Assembly: GCF_000485595.1 (NCBI RefSeq)
Contig: NW_014578617.1
Location: 8,996 to 45,990 of the forward strand
Length of the DNA: 36,995 bases
Direction of reading: 5' to 3'
From: Priapulus caudatus
Lineage: Eukaryota > Priapulida > Priapulimorpha > Priapulimorphida > Priapulidae
Under the pieces are notes generated by a model, which searched no databases, had not been told where the DNA came from, and saw nothing but the letters and a program-made list of their open reading frames with translations. Both the position numbers and the translations under genes were made by a program. Every line of letters begins with the position of its first letter. Position 1 is the first letter of the stretch. This document shows positions 8,085 to 17,946 of this stretch, in pieces.

Positions 8085-8560
8085 AACGTTTAGGTCGCGT
8101 CGCGGGGGCGCGTATCGTGCCGTCGCAGTGCGTAACGTGTCGTGGTGTAGCGTATTGTGTCGCGGTGTAGCGTATTGTGCCGCGGTGTAGCGTAACGTGT
8201 CACGTTGTAGCGTATTGTGTCACGGTGTAGCGTATCGTGCCGCGGTGTAGGGTATTGTGTCGCGGTGTAGCGTATTGTGTCGCGGTGTAGCGTATTGTGT
8301 CGCGGTGTAGCGTATTGTGTCGCGGTGTAGCGTATTGCGCCGCGGTGTAGCGTATTATGTCGCGGTGATGAGTATCGTGTCGGGGTGTAGCCTATCGTGT
8401 CGCGGTGGTGCGTATCGTGTTGGGGTGTAGCGTATCGTATGGCGCGGGACCGTATCATGTCGCGGTGATGCGTATCATGTCGCAGGGACGCGTATCGTGT
8501 CGCGGTGATGCGTATCGTGTCGCAGGGACGTGTATCGTGTCGCGGAGTGATGATGCGTGT
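8085..8560. repeat. 20-bp CpG-rich minisatellite, well ordered
   Basis: Over twenty near-identical units with the plus-strand consensus GCGTATTGTGTCGCGGTGTA. The central part (8150-8345) is the most regular and the edges degenerate to the CGTATCGTGTCGC form. It fills the intron between partial exon copies. Open frames on the minus strand are repeat artefacts. Confidence 0.92.
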
Positions 8561-8567
8561 GCAGCCG

Positions 8568-8612
8568 CCCAGCTGCGCCTTGATCGTTCACACCTTCATG
8601 ACGCCGCGGATC
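8568..8612 (-). pseudogene. Myo6: Partial 5'-edge copy of the Myo6 helix exon (block B, second)
   Basis: Acceptor GATTGCAG plus GATCCGCGGCGTCATGAAG, with the first ~15 codons of the helix exon, but with a TGA in frame after MKV. Same structure as the copy at 8013-8065. Together they give two decoy acceptors before the real exon. Confidence 0.75.
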
Positions 8613-8639
8613 CTGCAATCGTGCGAGACGCAACGTTAC

Positions 8640-8965
8640 GTCGTGTCGCGGTGGCGCGTATCGTGTCGTGGTGAGTTGTATTGTATTGTGGGACCATGTA
8701 TCATGTCAAGGCAGCAGGTATCGTATCATAGAGGAGTGTATCATGTCACTACGGCACGTATCGTGTTGCTGCTATGCGTATCGCGTCACAGAGGCGCATA
8801 TCGTGTCGCCGCGGCCACGCATATTGTGTCACTGCTACGCATATCGTGTCGCAGCTGCACGTATCATGTTGCTGCTATGCATATCGTGTCGCTACTATGC
8901 ATATCATGTCCACCGCACTGATTATCGTGTCGCTGCTACGCATATCGTGTTGCAACTACACGAAT
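8640..8965. repeat. CGTATCGTGTCGC-type minisatellite, degenerate
   Basis: Same family as the ordered array, with units of ~21-24 bp such as TATCGTGTCGCTGCTACGCA. It runs from the partial exon copy to within 100 bp of the IQ exon donor. Confidence 0.8.
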
Positions 8966-9063
8966 AAATTCGACGAACTCATTTCGAAGGTCACGACCTT
9001 CATGATGTGAAGACTTCCCACCGCACGCGTCGTGCGGGCGTGAGTGCGCGTGGCGCCACCTAC

Positions 9064-9154
9064 CTGGGCTGGTGCTTCTTGCGTGCGAGGTAACCTTTCA
9101 CGTGTTTCTGTATGACAATCAGCTGCTGACGCCGCCAGCTGATCTTATTCTTCA
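9064..9154 (-). CDS. Myo6: Myo6 IQ-motif exon, intact (block B)
   Basis: This 91-bp exon begins with two bases completing Leu and then 29 codons (KNKISWRRQQ ... GYLARKKHQP), plus AG of the split Arg. Reading across the introns gives VLK-L-KNKI upstream and HQP-R-IRG downstream, both typical of myosin VI. The segment IQKHVKGYLARKK is an IQ-type calmodulin-binding helix, and the preceding part ends insert 2, which redirects the lever arm toward the actin minus end. Acceptor: GCTTCAG. Donor: CCAG then GTAGGTGGCGCCACG. Confidence 0.93.
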
Positions 9155-9184
9155 CTGAAGCATGAGGGGCATATATGTAGGTAT

Positions 9185-9375
9185 GTGTGTATATACAGAG
9201 AGCGGAGAGAGAGGAGAGAGGAGAGAGAGAGAGAGAGAAAGAGGGAGAGAGAGAGAGGGGAAAGAGAGAGAGAGAGAGCAAGAGAGAGAGAGCGAGAGAG
9301 GGAGGGAACGAGAGAGAAGGCGGGAACGAGAGAGGGAGGGAAAAAGACAGTAAGAGAGAGAGAGAGTGAAAGATA
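9185..9375. repeat. (GA)n tract upstream of the IQ exon acceptor (block B)
   Basis: About 190 bp of GAGA/GAGGGA on the plus strand, a CT tract on the transcript strand 30 bp before the acceptor. Long ORFs in it are artefacts. Confidence 0.9.
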
Positions 9376-9414
9376 AATTAAAAGGTGAGGAATAGACATT
9401 AAGAGAAACACACA

Positions 9415-9780
9415 CGCAAACATGCCCCCACCACACACACACACACCCCACCCGACCCCCACCCACCCCACACCACACACACACACACATACGCGTGTAC
9501 TTACGTTTGAAGACGGACCACGCGCAGTACTATGCTTTCTTCCAGCGCGAGCGCACGAGCCAACGCTCCACACACACACGCACGCACACACACACACACG
9601 CACGCACAGCCACGCACGCACGCGAAGACACACCACACACACCTACACGCACGCCGCGCCGACGCACACCCACACGCACGCACGCACTACACACAGCCCC
9701 ATGCACGCACAACACACACACACACGCACCCGCCAACAACCAGCAAGCAACCCCGACACACGCTACACCAAACTATACTT
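9415..9780. repeat. (CA)n / (CACG)n tract interrupting the minisatellite
   Basis: Alternating purine-pyrimidine DNA with CACACA and CACGCACG runs. One ~80-bp minisatellite unit (9488-9545) is embedded, so the tract lies inside or at the distal end of that array. Potential Z-DNA. Confidence 0.8.
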
Positions 9781-12513
9781 CTACGTTAAGGACGGCCTCA
9801 CGCGCAGTACTGAAGCTTTCTTCCACACACCAAACCCCCCCCCCATCCCCCACAACACGTGTACTTTACGTTTGAGAACGGACCACGCGCAGCTGAGCCT
9901 TCTTCTTCCACACCCCGCCCCCCATACCCCCCACTCACGTGTACTGTTACGTTTGTAGAACGGACCACGCGCAAGTACTGAGATTTCTTCCACACACCAC
10001 CCCACCGCCATATCCCCCCACATCCCACGTATGTACTTACGTTTGAGGACAAAACCACGCCGCATACTCGAAGCCTTTCTTACCACACCAACCCCCACCC
10101 ATTCCCCCCACACACGTGTACTTACGTTTGAGAACGCGCCACACGCGCCAGTACTTGAGCGTTTCTTCCTAACACCACCCCACCATCCCCCCACACCGTG
10201 CTACTTACGTTTGACGAACGGACCACGCCGCAGTACTGACGTTTCTTCCACACTACCACCCCCACCCATACCCCCACACAGCTGCTACTTACGTTTGCAG
10301 CGGACGCAACCACGCGATAGTACTGAGCTTTCTCTCACACACCAACCCCACCCATCCCCCCCACACGTGTACTTCGTTTTGACGGATGGACCACGGCAGT
10401 ACTGAGCATTCTTCCACATACCACCCCACCCATACCCCCACACACGTGTTACTTACGTTGAAGACGGACCACGCGCAGTACTGAAGCTTTCTTACCACAC
10501 ACCACCCCCACCCAATCCCCCCCTACACACGTGTACTTACGTTGAAGACGGACCACGCGCAGTTACTGAGCTTTCTTCCACACACCATCCAGCCCATCCC
10601 CCACACACGTGTACTTACGTTTAAGGACGACCACTCGCAGTACTGGAGCTTTCTTCCCATCACCACCCCCACCCATCCCCCGCACCACACGCTGTACTTA
10701 CGTTTGAGAACGAACAACGCGCCAGTACGATTTTCTCCACCACCACCACCTCCCACCCTCCCCCACACACGGTGTACTTACGTTTGAGGACGGACCACGC
10801 GCCAGTACTGAGGCCTTTCTTCCACACACACCCCACCCATTCCCCCCACACACGTGTACGTACCGTTTAAGACGCGACCAACTCGCCCAGTCACTGAGCT
10901 TTCTTCACACACCACCCCCACCCATCCCCCCACACACGTGTACTTACGTTTAAGACGCCCACGCGCAGTACTGAGCTTTCTTCCACACACCACCCTCACC
11001 CATCCCCCACTCACGTGTACTTACGTTTGAGGACGGGACCACGCGCAGTACTGAGCTTTCTTCCCAACACACCACCCCACCCATCCCCCCACACACGTGT
11101 ACTTACGTTTGAGGACGGACCACGCGCAGTACTGAGCTTTCTTCCACACACCACCCCCACCCATCCCCCCACACACGTGTATTACGTTAAGGACGGCCCA
11201 CCGCGCAGTTCACTGAGCCTTTCTTCCACCACACCACCCTCACCCATCCCCCAACTCACGTGTACCTTACGTTTGAGGACGGGACTACGCGCAGTACTGA
11301 GCTTTCTGCCACACACCACCCCCACCCATCCCCCACACACGCTGTACTACGTTTTAAGGACGGACCACTCGCCAGTACTGAGCCTTTCTTCCACACACCA
11401 CCCCCACCCCATCCCCCCACACACGTGTACTTACACGATATATGAGAACGGACCACGCGCAATACTGAGATTTCTTCCACACACCACCCCCACCCATCCC
11501 CCCACACACGCTGTACTTACGTTTGAGGACAAACACGCGCATCTGAGCTTTCTTTCACCACACCACCCCCACCCATCCCCCCACACACGTGTACTATACG
11601 TATTGAGAACGGAACCACGCGCCAAGCTACTGAGCTTTCTTCCACACACCACCCCCACCCATCCCCCCACACACCGTGGACTTTACGTTTTGAAGAACGG
11701 ACCACGCGCGAGTACTGAGCTTTCTTCCACAATACCACCCCCCCCCCCCATAACCCCCACACCACGTGCCTACTTACGTTTGAGGGACGAAACGACCGCG
11801 CAGTACAGAGCCTTTCTTCCACACGACCACCCCCAAACCCAATTTCCCCCACACGTGTACTTACGTTTTGCAGGACCTTGGACCACGCGCAGTACTGAGC
11901 ATTCTCCAATACCACCCCCACCCATACCCCCACACACGCGTGGACTTACGTTTGAAGACGGGCACCACGCGCTCGTAGTACTGAGCTTTATTTCCACACA
12001 CCACCCCAACCCATCCCCCCACCACGTTACTTACGTTAAGCGACGGACCACTCCAGTACTGAGCTTTCTTACACACACCACCCACCACTCCCGCCACACA
12101 CCGTGCTACTTACGTTTGAGGACGAACCACGCGCCAGTACTGAGTTTTCGGCACACACCACCCCCACCATCCCCCACACACGTTTACTTACGTTTTTGAG
12201 CGCCGACCACGCGAGTACGAGCTTTCTTTCCACACACCACCCACCCATCACCCCCACACACGTGTACTTACGTTACAGGACGGACCACTCGCCAGCTACT
12301 GAGCTTTCTTCACACACCACCCCACCCATCCCCCACACAGGTGTACTTACGTTTTAAGGACGGCCCACGCGCGTACTGAGCTTTCTTTCCACACACCACC
12401 CTCACCCGATCCCCACTCACGTGTACTTACGTTGAGGGACGGACTACCGCGCACAGTACTGAGCTTTCTTCCACACACCACCCCCACCCATCCCCCCACA
12501 CACGTGTACTTAC
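9780..12513 (-). repeat. ~80-bp minisatellite carrying exon tail plus splice donor, about 34 units (block B)
   Basis: Tandem units of about 80 bp. On the minus strand each unit is AAGAAAGCTCAGTACTGCGC and 17 more exon-like nt ending CTCAAAC, then donor GTAAGTACACGTG and G-rich intron. The exon-like part encodes [12 protein letters not shown], the tail of the converter/insert-2 exon at 12514-12722. Most units keep GTAAGT. Indels of 1-3 bp are frequent. The array fills the intron between that exon and the IQ exon. The apparent 394-codon plus-strand ORF at 11015-12199 is only this repeat read in the wrong sense. Confidence 0.92.
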
Positions 12514-12722
12514 GTTTAAGGACGGCCCACGCGCAGTACTGAGCTTTCTTCCAGTGCGAGCGCACGAGCCAACGCTCCACACGCTTCACGAGCACGGCAA
12601 GGTGCTCCGGATCGGAGCGCATCACCTGGTCGAATTCCGCAAACTTTCCAGGTCGGAAGAACACCTTCGTGAGTCCGAATCGGAAGTCCTCCTCGTCAAG
12701 TCCGCGCGCCTTGAAGAGAGCC
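12514..12722 (-). CDS. Myo6: Myo6 converter / insert-2 exon (block B), one extra base at the acceptor
   Basis: Encodes [20 protein letters not shown], then [20 protein letters not shown] and on to [13 protein letters not shown]: the converter subdomain followed by the first part of insert 2, both diagnostic of myosin VI. Sixty-nine codons plus one base would be 208 bp; the exon is 209 bp because the acceptor reads CTGCAG|GGCTC where the block A copy has CTGCAG|GCTC. The extra G would shift the frame at the very first codon. The rest is uninterrupted. Donor CTTAAAC|GTAAGTAC is in phase 1 and joins TG of the IQ exon to give Leu, as expected. Confidence 0.9.
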
Positions 12723-12739
12723 CTGCAGAAGAGAGTGTG

Positions 12740-13205
12740 GGGAAGCCGTGAGAGAGAGAAACAAGAGGGGAAAGAGAGGGAGGGAAGCGAGCGAGAGAGA
12801 GAGAGGGGGAAGAGAAAGAGGGTGCACAGAGAGGAGAGGGCGTCGAGAGGTGCAGAAAAGGATAAGGGGAGAACCATGAGAGAGAGGAAGGAAGGGGAGA
12901 GAGGGAGGGAGAGAGAGAGGGGGGGGAGAGCGAGAGAGAAAAGGGGGGGTGGTGGGAGAGAGAAAGAAAGACAGGGTGAGAGCATAAGAAAGAAAGACAG
13001 CAGAGAGAGAGACGAGAACGAAAGACAGAGGGAGCAGAGAGAGAGACGAGAGAGAAAGAGAAAGCAGAGAGAAAGAAGACAGACCGAGAGAGAGAGGAAA
13101 AAGAAAGACAGAGAAAGAGGGAACAGAGAATGAGGAGAGATAGAGCGAGAGAGAGAGAGATGGAGAGACAGCGAGAGAGAGAGAGAGAGGAGAGATAACA
13201 CGAGT
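12740..13205. repeat. (GA)n / (GAAA)n tract (block B)
   Basis: About 460 bp, purine-rich on the plus strand. Counterpart of 2950-3270 and 18856-19080. It is on the transcript strand a long CT tract leading to the converter-exon acceptor. Confidence 0.9.
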
Positions 13206-13276
13206 GTGCGAAAAGAAAAGCGAGAAAAGAAAGAGAGCATTGAGTGCGTGCACGCAGAGATAGGGAGAGTACTTGA

Positions 13277-13480
13277 CCCACCTTGTAGAACCTGCGTGGC
13301 ACGAAAGAGGAGTGCCAGTGGTTAAAAGCGAGCTTCTTCGTTGGAGAGGTACTGAATGATGATGTACTGATGGCCCTATAATGCTCAGAGTGAAACTAGG
13401 AGAGCGCGTAGCCTGTGAGAGTCCAGTGGTGTAAGACCCTAGGAGCATAGCAGACTGCAAGGCTGGTGCAATCAATCCAA
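13277..13480 (-). pseudogene. Myo6: Strongly degenerate third copy of the Myo6 SH1-region exon
   Basis: The donor side CCCACCTTGTAGAAC (plus strand) and fragments such as AGCTTCTT, GAGGTACTG, CTATA, CTCAGAG and GCGCGTAGCC appear in the same order as in the intact exon at 19116-19246. They are separated by insertions, so the frame is lost. The 5' edge cannot be fixed. The copy is in the correct order relative to the converter exon of block B. Confidence 0.5.
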
Positions 13481-13809
13481 GGGTAAAACACACGTGAAGC
13501 CCGGAAGAGAACGCCATCTGATACCTATGAAAACACAATAGTAAAAAATGACCTGATGCATAATGTCGCACAAACTGAGTTAGCCAGAGGGCATGAGTCC
13601 ACAATAATCACGACCCACAACCCTACAATGCACAATATGAATATGTGTTAGAAAAGGAACAATTAATGGGGCGGTAAAATGAATAATCCAGTCACGCCCA
13701 GGCCACCAAAAAACAACATATCGTGTAAGCTATCAGGACGAGTCCAAGTCAAGTGGCAATAATATACACAGGACAAAAGTCGAAACGAATAGATGATTGG
13801 AGTAGGACG
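13481..13809. other. Non-coding end of the first contig
   Basis: A/C-rich sequence with ACAATA and ACACA words, possibly a decayed form of the 42-bp array. No gene recognised. Confidence 0.4.
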
Positions 13810-13829
13810 NNNNNNNNNNNNNNNNNNNN
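13810..13829. other. Assembly gap (20 N)
   Basis: Run of N joining two contigs, so order and distance across it are not established by sequence. Confidence 0.99.
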
Positions 13830-13876
13830 ACATACATACATACATACATACATACATACATACATACATACATACG
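13830..13876. repeat. (CATA)n microsatellite at contig start
   Basis: Perfect ACATACATAC repeats directly after the gap. The same repeat precedes the related LTR-like copy at 21690-22075. Confidence 0.95.
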
Positions 13877-13914
13877 AACTCAAATATATATTAGATATAT
13901 ATTATATATGCAAT

Positions 13915-14540
13915 GTTAATTAATTGCCTAATGGCCTGACATGGGGCGACACGTGTGTAACAACCACGTTACAAGGCACTCCCCCCCCTCTATCGGCGGT
14001 CGACAAAAACATTCATTCTACGGCGTTGCCCCTAGCAACCACGCGCGATCAATACGGCCTGCTAGCAGGGCGAGCTGAACAGTCAAAGATGGCGGCCCGT
14101 CCACGCCGGACATGCTGCTGGAGTACCGCTACGTCACGGGCACCCACGCCAGCTGGTTGGGGGATTAAAACCACCCTCCCCAATTAGCGGCGCGTACGTG
14201 CCGTGATTAGTGGTGCCGGCCCTAGCATGGAGGCTCGGCTCGGCGATGCTGCGTGGCTGATGCGATGCGACTTTTAGAACCGGTCAGCCGTGAAGTATCG
14301 CCATGTCGTGGGATTAAAGAATTACGTGAGAGGGCGCCCATAAAAACAGCTGCACGAGCTGTTTCGGGGAATTCTCCCCTGACTCCAGACGCGACCGTGT
14401 GCTTGTAACCGTGAAGTGAACTAAATTAAACATCATCAGTCATGGTATATATTCTTTGACTTGTCTTTCTCTATGTCTTTTGGCTACGCATACGACATCA
14501 TAATATACAACTGTATAGTAACGTAAAACTCTGCGCTACA
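13915..14540 (+). mobile_element. LTR-like repeat, copy 1 (candidate 5' LTR)
   Basis: Begins near TGTTAATTAATTGCC and is similar over its length to 22108-23085, except for ~250 bp missing from its middle. A TATA-like CCCATAAAAAC at about 14337-14346 and an AATTAAAC poly(A)-like signal near 14425 are in the order expected of a promoter-bearing LTR. Similarity between copies stops within a few bases of CA at 14540. Directly after it lies a candidate primer-binding site, then gag. The start is less certain because similarity also continues upstream into the AT-rich and (CATA)n DNA. No matching LTR was seen after env. Confidence 0.55.
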
Positions 14541-14545
14541 TATTT

Positions 14546-14563
14546 TGGTACCTTGAGAGCGGT
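14546..14563 (+). other. Candidate tRNA primer-binding site
   Basis: TGGTACCTTGAGAGCGG starts with TGG, the complement of the tRNA 3' CCA, five bases after the presumed LTR end. Read as tRNA it would place C at conserved position 61. I cannot name the tRNA. Confidence 0.35.
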
Positions 14564-15181
14564 CGTTTCTGGGCTATTGCAAGCATACCCGCGGTGCTAT
14601 CTACTATTACGTTCACGTGCCGTCATCACAAATAGCATCGCGTCATCATCACTCTACTTTCATCCGCCGCCGTGACTGACAACTTCATAGCCACGCCGTA
14701 CCTTGGTCGGGTATGTAAAAACTAGCCTGCTGCCGGTTAGTTAAGTTATATTCTAATTTAGTTATTTACAACCGTATTCTCTAGCTACATAGCTTCTACA
14801 TAGCTACATAGCTTCTCAGTTACCGCTTCTATATCACTGTTCCTCATTCATTGCTTCTATGTCATGTGCTTCTTCACAGTCGCCCTTGCCGACATGTGCG
14901 CGTCATGTATGCATGTAGTGCGCGCTCAGACAGCTGGCATTGCTAATTGCTAGTTGCTGTTACTCCGTTCTACTATTCAGTGACCTCTAGTGTGTTTGCG
15001 CCTAGGCGAGCGTGTATACGCCCGTGTGTGTGCGTGTGTACGCCTGTCTGTGCGTGTGTACGCCGCGTGCGCGTGTCAACGCCTGTGCGTGCGTGTGTAC
15101 GCCTGTGTGCGTGTTTGCGAGCGCGTGTGCGTGCGCGTGTGTGCGCCTGCGTGTGCGTGCGTGTGAATACGCCTGCAACGT
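14564..15181. other. Retroelement 5' leader
   Basis: Non-coding. Positions 14775-14835 contain short repeats of CTACATAGCTTCT. Positions 15005-15285 are an alternating GTGTGCGTGTGTACGCC tract that runs into the apparent gag start. Confidence 0.5.
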
Positions 15182-16120
15182 GTGTGCGCGAGCGTGCGTG
15201 CGTGCGTGTGCGTGAGCGTGTGTGTGTGTGTGTATACGATTGCGACGCGTGTGTGCGTGTGTGTGTGTGTGTGTACCTGCTTTCGTAACGCGTTCGCTCG
15301 TGCACGTGTGACTGTCGGGGACAGCTTTAACCCCGCTTTTTCCAATGGCGACCCCTTACAATACGATATCGCAGACCTGGCACACGTATTCAGCGAATCG
15401 TTACGCCCAACCGTCGAATCAGCAGCTGCGACTTCGGTTCCGCGATTCACTGGCAATAACGCGCCACTTTCGATTACGTTCGACGACTGGCTCCGCACTT
15501 TGAATTGGAGACAGTTAGAATTGGGTCTCGACGCTACGTCGTTGTGCGTGTTTGGTTTATCAACGCTCGGAGGACACGCTGCCGAGTTCTCTCGCCGCCT
15601 CCTTCTTGAGAGGCCCGCTATGACTTGGGAACAGATCACAGAACAACTGACTAAGCGCTTTTGCGATCCGCTGCGTGAGGTAGACGCGCAGAATGCGTTT
15701 AAGAATTTCCAACAGAATAGTGGCGAAAATATCCGCCCGTATGGCGATAGGTTATTAACTCTCACGTTGCGAGCGATTCCGGTCGAGCAACTTTCGACAG
15801 CTGAGACGCAGGGCCGTCTCGTCAACATTTTTTTGAATGGACTAAGATCGGTCCATACACAGCGACTGTTGCTTCATCGCACCCCTACAACGCTAACCGA
15901 TGCCATCGACTTGGCAGCAGACGAACACGTACTAGAGTCATCTCTAGTGGCACGACGACAAAACCGTAGCGACGCGTTTGCTGATCCCTACGACACGATG
16001 GAGCCTATGGATGTCAATACCATACTACACCCTACGCCATCGGAGCGTCTGTTTAGAGAGGTACGCGGCTTGCGTACGCTCATCACTCAAGCAGTGCCAC
16101 AGGTTCAGCCCCCTCCATGA
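15182..16120 (+). CDS. gag: Gag-like protein of a Ty3/gypsy-type element
   Basis: This is the structural protein expected to form the element's particle. The first ~40 residues of the open frame come from a GT/GC repeat and are probably not part of the protein, so the true start may be lost; recognisable sequence begins near 15310. The central part (WEQITEQLTKRF, then FQQNSGENIRPYGDRL and FLNGLR) has the spacing of the Retrotrans_gag capsid family. The frame ends at a TGA at 16118-16120. A zinc-knuckle motif lies further on in the same frame (16349-16390), so the TGA probably truncates a longer gag. It lies antisense to Myo6. Confidence 0.75.
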   Translation: MCASVRACVCVSVCVCVYTIATRVCVCVCVCTCFRNAFARARVTVGDSFNPAFSNGDPLQYDIADLAHVFSESLRPTVESAAATSVPRFTGNNAPLSITFDDWLRTLNWRQLELGLDATSLCVFGLSTLGGHAAEFSRRLLLERPAMTWEQITEQLTKRFCDPLREVDAQNAFKNFQQNSGENIRPYGDRLLTLTLRAIPVEQLSTAETQGRLVNIFLNGLRSVHTQRLLLHRTPTTLTDAIDLAADEHVLESSLVARRQNRSDAFADPYDTMEPMDVNTILHPTPSERLFREVRGLRTLITQAVPQVQPPP

Positions 16121-16348
16121 ATGAATCATCACGAAACATGACACGACAACCCCCGCGCCAACAACGTTCACAGGCGCTCCCACCCCGCGACGATCAGCTC
16201 AGATCTCGCCAATGGCGACCCCTCCCCCACACGACGCGACCAGCGCCCACCTGTTCGTAATCAGGCTTATCTGCTACCTGATTCGCGCCAACGCACCCCA
16301 TTTCAACCATCAGCACCGCCACCTACCCAAGACCGACGCAAAACTCGT

Positions 16349-16390
16349 TGCTATGCGTGCGGCTAACTAGGTCACTACGCGCGTGACTGC
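16349..16390 (+). pseudogene. gag: CCHC zinc knuckle of gag, with an internal stop
   Basis: CYACG-stop-LGHYARDC gives the C-x2-C-x4-H-x4-C pattern in the gag frame, with a TAA at 16364-16366 in its middle. This nucleocapsid RNA-binding motif is thus separated from gag by two stops. Confidence 0.7.
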
Positions 16391-16395
16391 CCTCT

Positions 16396-17469
16396 TTGCC
16401 GCCGCTTAGAGGATTTTCACCCACGCCCCCGCGATGCAATCGCACCGCCATACCCTCACAACTTTTAGGCACGCATGAATCTGCTGCGTGCGCATCACCG
16501 ACTACCGCTACATCTTCAGCGCCAACGTGCCATCTCAAAGTCGGCTCACTCTCACTCACGGCCCTCATTGACACTGGTAGCGATTGTACTCTTATCGATT
16601 TTGCTGCATGGCTCCATTTACCCCAGCACATACATACAGCTGCTAGTTTCAACGCCGTCTGCGCATCAGACGCCATGCTTATTTCTGTCACAGGCGATAA
16701 GCTACACCTCGTAGGCACCGCCACTTTACGCATCCTACTAGGACGGGTAACCGCCCTCCATAGGTGCTACATAGTTCAGGATTTAAGGCAACAGTTCATC
16801 ATCGGAGCTGACTTTCTATCGGCTAACCGAGTAAATATCGATTTCGACACAGGAGTGCTCGCACTAGGTAATAGTGTCGTCACTCTGAAACTCCGTCGAG
16901 GTAGACGACTCCTTCCCACCCCTCAACTCGCTTTCATTCATCGTCCGACCGTGTTGCCCCCTCATTCAGGTCACCAGTGTTTCTGTCGCGTCCCCCGCCA
17001 TTTCCGCCCGGGCACGCTACTCTTTGTTCAAGGATCCCCAGCCTTTAAATTGTTTCGTAGTAACCCCCACCTCATCTTATTGCCGTCTCTAGTCGAAGTC
17101 ACAGAGCAGCACACAATTCTCTGCCGGCTAGAAAATTGCTCAGATCGAGCAATCTCGCTACATCGTAATGCTGTAGTGGCAATAGTTGAAGCCACCACCC
17201 CTCCCCACATACAAGTTATCACGTCCACGCCTAACGAGGCTAATCTATCAGCACATGATGGTGCAACCCCGCCCTTTGATTATAACTCACTCGTCGATCA
17301 CGTTCAGGATTCTCGCCATCAGTCAATGCTTCTGAAATTTTTACGCCAGCATGAAGGCTCATTTGCACATACAGATGCTCAACTAGGGTGTACGCACCTC
17401 TGCGAATTCCAGATTCACACCGGAGATGCTCGGCCGTTCAAAAAACAAGGCCCTACCGCATGGCTCTAG
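16396..17469 (+). pseudogene. pol: Retroelement aspartic protease and pol linker
   Basis: The frame is -1 relative to gag, as common for gag-pol in gypsy-type elements. The protease active site is LIDTGSDCTLID (Asp at 16570-16572), with a C-terminal FIIGADFLS block at about 16795-16820, matching the retropepsin fold. Downstream is a linker of about 200 codons with no clear motif. The frame ends at 17467-17469 after RPFKKQGP. The RT coding sequence carries on in the next frame from about 17445, so a one-base shift separates protease from RT. The first ~30 codons may be spurious. Confidence 0.8.
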
Positions 17470-17640
17470 AGCAACAAATCATTGTTCAGCAACAGGTTGA
17501 CAAACTCATGCAGAATGGGATAATTCGCCCCTCCATGTCACCTTGGTCATCCGGCGTACTTTTGGTTAAGAAAAAAACTGGCGAGTATCGAATGTGTGTC
17601 GATTATCGATGATTGAACTCAGTCACCGAAGGATTCAATA
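17445..17640 (+). pseudogene. pol: Reverse transcriptase N-terminal fragment
   Basis: Frame 17388-17612 carries EQQIIVQQQVDKLMQNGIIR, SPWSSGVLLVKKK and YRMCVDYR, which are the fingers region motifs of Ty3/gypsy RT. A TGA follows VDYR, and recognisable RT ends at about 17625. The palm, with its catalytic aspartates, is absent here. The RT resumes at 25801 with ~40-45 residues missing in between. Confidence 0.85.
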
Positions 17641-17869
17641 ACATCGTACTTCAATTCACAGGTGCCTTTCTGTTTATAGAAACATTTATAAATATGATTG
17701 TGCTAATTTGGGATATTGTGCAATGTTTGTGTTAATGCAGAAAGTAAAAACGCAAGACTTAATTTGCGTACAGTATAACTAGTATGCGCGGTGGCGCGCG
17801 CGGTCCATTGGCTAAAACATGGCGCCTGTGCTGAAGTTGTCGCTACTCTCTTTATGTAGGTACTCTAAC
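17641..17869. other. Junction DNA between RT fragment and Myo6 switch II exon copy
   Basis: No gene recognised. AT-rich first half, then GGTGGCGCGCGCGGTC. It marks the passage from retroelement to Myo6-derived sequence. Confidence 0.4.
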
Positions 17870-17946
17870 CAAACCCAGCTATGTCCAGCACGCCTATGTA
17901 GTTGGCCGATGACTTGAGCGGGATGCAGTCGTTGATCTTACGCACT
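17870..17946 (-). pseudogene. Myo6: Duplicate of the 3' edge of the Myo6 switch II exon
   Basis: The last ~76 bp are identical to the end of the intact exon at 18039-18196 (coding [10 protein letters not shown] to LDIAGF). It is followed by its own donor, TTTG|GTTAGAG in place of TTTG|GTGAGTG. The 5' half of the exon is missing. Near-identity implies a very recent duplication. A CT-rich tract (17950-18035) separates it from the full exon. Confidence 0.88.

Noticed and set aside
8090..8560. Possible CRISPR array
   Set aside because: The 20-bp units are directly contiguous with no unique spacers, and the context is a eukaryotic intron.
8774..9010. Plus-strand TNKFDELISKVTTF resembling the myosin VI lever-arm sequence
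   Set aside because: It is on the opposite strand to all exons, only ~14 residues long, and the region between the exons is already accounted for by splice phases. Treated as chance.
11015..12199. 394-codon plus-strand ORF in the ~80-bp array
   Set aside because: It is the repeat unit read antisense to the exon it derives from, without any domain, and changes frame freely with indels.
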